This document shows positions 5,526 through 7,192 of a stretch of DNA of 7,192 bases, one piece after another (within the stretch, counting starts at the first letter, position 1; every line of letters begins with the position of its first letter). The DNA is taken from contig JANXVP010000445.1 of assembly GCA_025351615.1 (NCBI GenBank), positions 1 through 7,192 of the forward strand, in the 5' to 3' direction. The DNA comes from Ramlibacter sp. (GTDB lineage: Bacteria > Pseudomonadota > Gammaproteobacteria > Burkholderiales > Burkholderiaceae_C). The notes below the pieces were generated by a model. It saw nothing but the letters and a program-made list of their open reading frames with translations. It ran no database searches and had not been told where the DNA came from. The translations under genes and the position numbers were made by a program.

Positions 5526-7049
5526 TTAGCTGGATTCGACCTGCAGCAGCGACAGTCCGATGGCGCCGCGGCGGCGCAACCACGGGCTGGGACGGTAGCG
5601 CGGATCGCCATACACCGTCTGCATGTTGAACAGCACCTCCAGCAGGTTGGCCGGCCCCCAGCGGTTGCCCATCGCCAGCGGCCCGAGCGGATATCCCAGC
5701 CCGAGCGTGACCGCGGTTTCGAGGTCTGTCGGGCTGCAGATGCCCTGCTGGCAGATGTCCGACGCGACGTTGACGATCGCAGCCACCACGCGCTGCGTGA
5801 CGAAGCCACCGGAATCGCGGATGACGCTGACCGGCTTGCCGTCGCGCGAAAACAGGGCATGGGCGGCGTCGCGCACGTCGGCGCGCGTGGCCGGATTGGT
5901 GGCAAGCACGCGGCGCCGCGTGGCCGCATCGTCGATCAGCATGTCGATGCCCAGCGTACGCGCCGGGTCGAGCCGCTCGAGCACTGCGCAGGTGGTGACG
6001 TCGAAACCCAGCGGCGCAACCAGCGTGAGCGCAGTCAGCGACGGTGACTGGCCGGTCTCGACCGTTGCGCCCAGATCGTTGAGAAGCCCGACCAGCTCGG
6101 AGCGGCGGGCAGCCCGGGTTGACACCCACACTGGCGGCACTGCGTCAATCCGGGGCGCCGCCGGCTCCTGCGGAACCTGGGCCTTGCCCTCGGCGTAACT
6201 GTAGAAACCTTGCCCGGCCTTGCGGCCCAGCACCCCGCCCGCCAGCCGCTGTGCGCCGATGACGCTAGGCCGGTAACGGGGCTCTTCGTAGTACTGGTGG
6301 TAAATCGATTCCATCACCGGCTGCGAAACGTCCAGCCCTGTCAGGTCCATCAATTCGAAAGGTCCGAGCTTGAAGCCGACCTGGTCCCTCAGGATCCGGT
6401 CGATGGTCGCAAAATCCGCGACCCCTTCGCCGACGATGCGCAACGCCTCGGTGCCGTAGCCGCGGCCCGCATGGTTGACGATGAAGCCCGGGGTGTCCTG
6501 CGCCGTGACGGGCGTGTGGCCCATCTCGCGCGCGAACGCCGCCAAGCCCTCGCAGACTCCCGGCGCTGTCTTCAGTCCGGCAATCACCTCGACCACCTTC
6601 ATCAACGCGACGGGGTTGAAAAAGTGGTAGCCGGCAAAGCGCTCCGGGTGTTTCAGTCCGGCGGCGATGGCGGTCACCGAGAGTGACGACGTGTTCGTGG
6701 CCAGCACCGCGTCGGGCCGCACCACGGATTCGAGCGCGGCGAACAAGGACCTTTTCGCCTCGAGTTGTTCGACCACCGCCTCGACGACCAGATCGCAATC
6801 GGCCAGATCCTGCAGGCTTTGCGCGAGCAACACCCTGTCCTTGCAGCCCTGCACCGCGGCCTCGTCCATCCGGCCTTTCTGGAGCAGCCGATCCCATTGG
6901 GAAAACAGCTCCTCACGCGCCTTCGACAATGCCTGCTGCTGGGTGTCGTACAGACGCACGACGCTGCCGGCCTGCGCTGCGATCTGCGCAATCCCGCGGC
7001 CCATTGCCCCGGCCCCGGCCACGCCCACGCTGCGAAAGCTTGTTTGCAT
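5526..7049 (-). CDS. 3-hydroxyacyl-CoA dehydrogenase, two-domain PaaH/PaaC type
   Basis: A 507-residue NAD-dependent enzyme that oxidises a 3-hydroxyacyl-CoA to the 3-ketoacyl-CoA. The Rossmann domain (about 1-185) has GAGAMGRGIA (12-21) for NAD. NTSSL (119-123), HFFNP with His142, VVEVI with Glu154 and GFIVN with Asn192 supply the full catalytic set, including the His-Glu dyad. The first C-terminal domain covers about 187-285 and ends in GRKAGQGFYSY. After a Pro-rich linker (about 290-307) and a degenerate middle segment, a second C-terminal-type domain (about 412-501) has GGFVTQR and GYPLGPLAMGN. This duplicated layout, about 500 residues, is that of PaaH/PaaC (3-hydroxyadipyl-CoA dehydrogenase) and PHB-type paralogues, and not the FadB fusion, as no hydratase domain is attached. 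The start at 7049 is chosen because it puts the NAD motif at the usual distance; a longer in-frame start at 7130 adds 27 unlikely residues. Specific substrate unproven. Confidence 0.95.
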   Translation of the reverse strand: MQTSFRSVGVAGAGAMGRGIAQIAAQAGSVVRLYDTQQQALSKAREELFSQWDRLLQKGRMDEAAVQGCKDRVLLAQSLQDLADCDLVVEAVVEQLEAKRSLFAALESVVRPDAVLATNTSSLSVTAIAAGLKHPERFAGYHFFNPVALMKVVEVIAGLKTAPGVCEGLAAFAREMGHTPVTAQDTPGFIVNHAGRGYGTEALRIVGEGVADFATIDRILRDQVGFKLGPFELMDLTGLDVSQPVMESIYHQYYEEPRYRPSVIGAQRLAGGVLGRKAGQGFYSYAEGKAQVPQEPAAPRIDAVPPVWVSTRAARRSELVGLLNDLGATVETGQSPSLTALTLVAPLGFDVTTCAVLERLDPARTLGIDMLIDDAATRRRVLATNPATRADVRDAAHALFSRDGKPVSVIRDSGGFVTQRVVAAIVNVASDICQQGICSPTDLETAVTLGLGYPLGPLAMGNRWGPANLLEVLFNMQTVYGDPRYRPSPWLRRRGAIGLSLLQVESS

Positions 7050-7056
7050 GCAATCA

Positions 7057-7062
7057 ATTATC
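7057..7062 (-). promoter_or_regulatory. Possible -10 box of the 3-hydroxyacyl-CoA dehydrogenase operon
   Basis: GATAAT on the minus strand matches the sigma70 -10 consensus at five of six positions and lies in the divergent gap. It ends seven bases before the ATG, which would start the transcript at or next to the initiation codon. That fits the absence of any Shine-Dalgarno sequence before the ATG, so a leaderless mRNA is possible. No convincing -35 element is seen 16-18 bases upstream. Confidence 0.3.
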
Positions 7063-7115
7063 GCGTAGCCTTTGGTCCGGCCGGGCTTCGGCTGTGCCAG
7101 AATTCCGACCCATCC

Positions 7116-7192
7116 ATGCTTATTCGCCACGCCCTTCCCAGGGGACTGATCGCTACCGTCCTGCTTTGCGCCGTAGTGACCAGCACGGCGCT
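7116..7192 (+). CDS. N-terminus of a probable exported protein (3' part beyond window)
   Basis: An open frame from the ATG at 7116 runs to the window edge (25 full codons). It starts MLIRHALPRG, with two Arg and two His, followed by a hydrophobic core LIATVLLCAVV and small residues TSTA. This is the n-, h- and c-region order of a Sec signal peptide. The Cys inside the core is not in a lipobox, as far as the visible part shows. The gene is divergent from the 3-hydroxyacyl-CoA dehydrogenase, with a 66-bp gap that must hold the promoters of both. No strong ribosome site is seen before the ATG. The mature protein lies outside the window, so no function can be given. Confidence 0.55.
   Translation, partial: MLIRHALPRGLIATVLLCAVVTSTA

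Noticed and set aside
7050..7130. A 27-residue N-terminal extension of the 3-hydroxyacyl-CoA dehydrogenase starting at 7130
   Set aside because: It would push the NAD-binding motif away from its usual place near the N-terminus and overlap the divergent gene start at 7116.

Overview
The window looks like a chromosomal segment of a GC-rich beta-proteobacterium, most likely Burkholderiales (Oxalobacteraceae or a relative). This is inferred from protein style, base composition and gene content, not from a marker gene. It holds eight protein-coding genes, two of them cut by the window edges. I see no RNA genes, mobile elements or CRISPR arrays, and no gene-free stretch longer than about 125 bases.

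Layout: the left edge carries a YfcG-type glutathione S-transferase (minus strand, C-terminus cut off at position 1). It is divergent from an unrecognised 235-residue cytosolic protein (745-1452, plus). That gene converges on a block of five minus-strand genes covering 1475-7049. In transcription order, right to left, these are: a two-domain 3-hydroxyacyl-CoA dehydrogenase (5526-7049); a crotonase-superfamily enzyme 15 nt behind it (4731-5510); a 124-nt gap with a perfect inverted repeat; a Crp/Fnr-type regulator (3887-4606); an APH-fold kinase 23 nt behind it (2778-3863); and an ACAD11-like acyl-CoA dehydrogenase 28 nt further on (1475-2749). At the right edge a divergent plus-strand gene begins (7116 onward) with a signal-peptide-like N-terminus.

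Functional reading: the kinase plus dehydrogenase pair is the split bacterial counterpart of the fused human proteins ACAD10/ACAD11, and resembles LvaA/LvaC of the Pseudomonas putida levulinate pathway. In those systems a 4-hydroxyacyl-CoA is phosphorylated, then the phosphate is lost to give an enoyl-CoA that enters beta-oxidation. The adjacent crotonase (apparently isomerase-like) and 3-hydroxyacyl-CoA dehydrogenase could take the product onward. The Crp/Fnr protein is the obvious candidate local regulator. The family assignments are firm. The 4-hydroxy-acid pathway, the operator and the specific substrates are inference.
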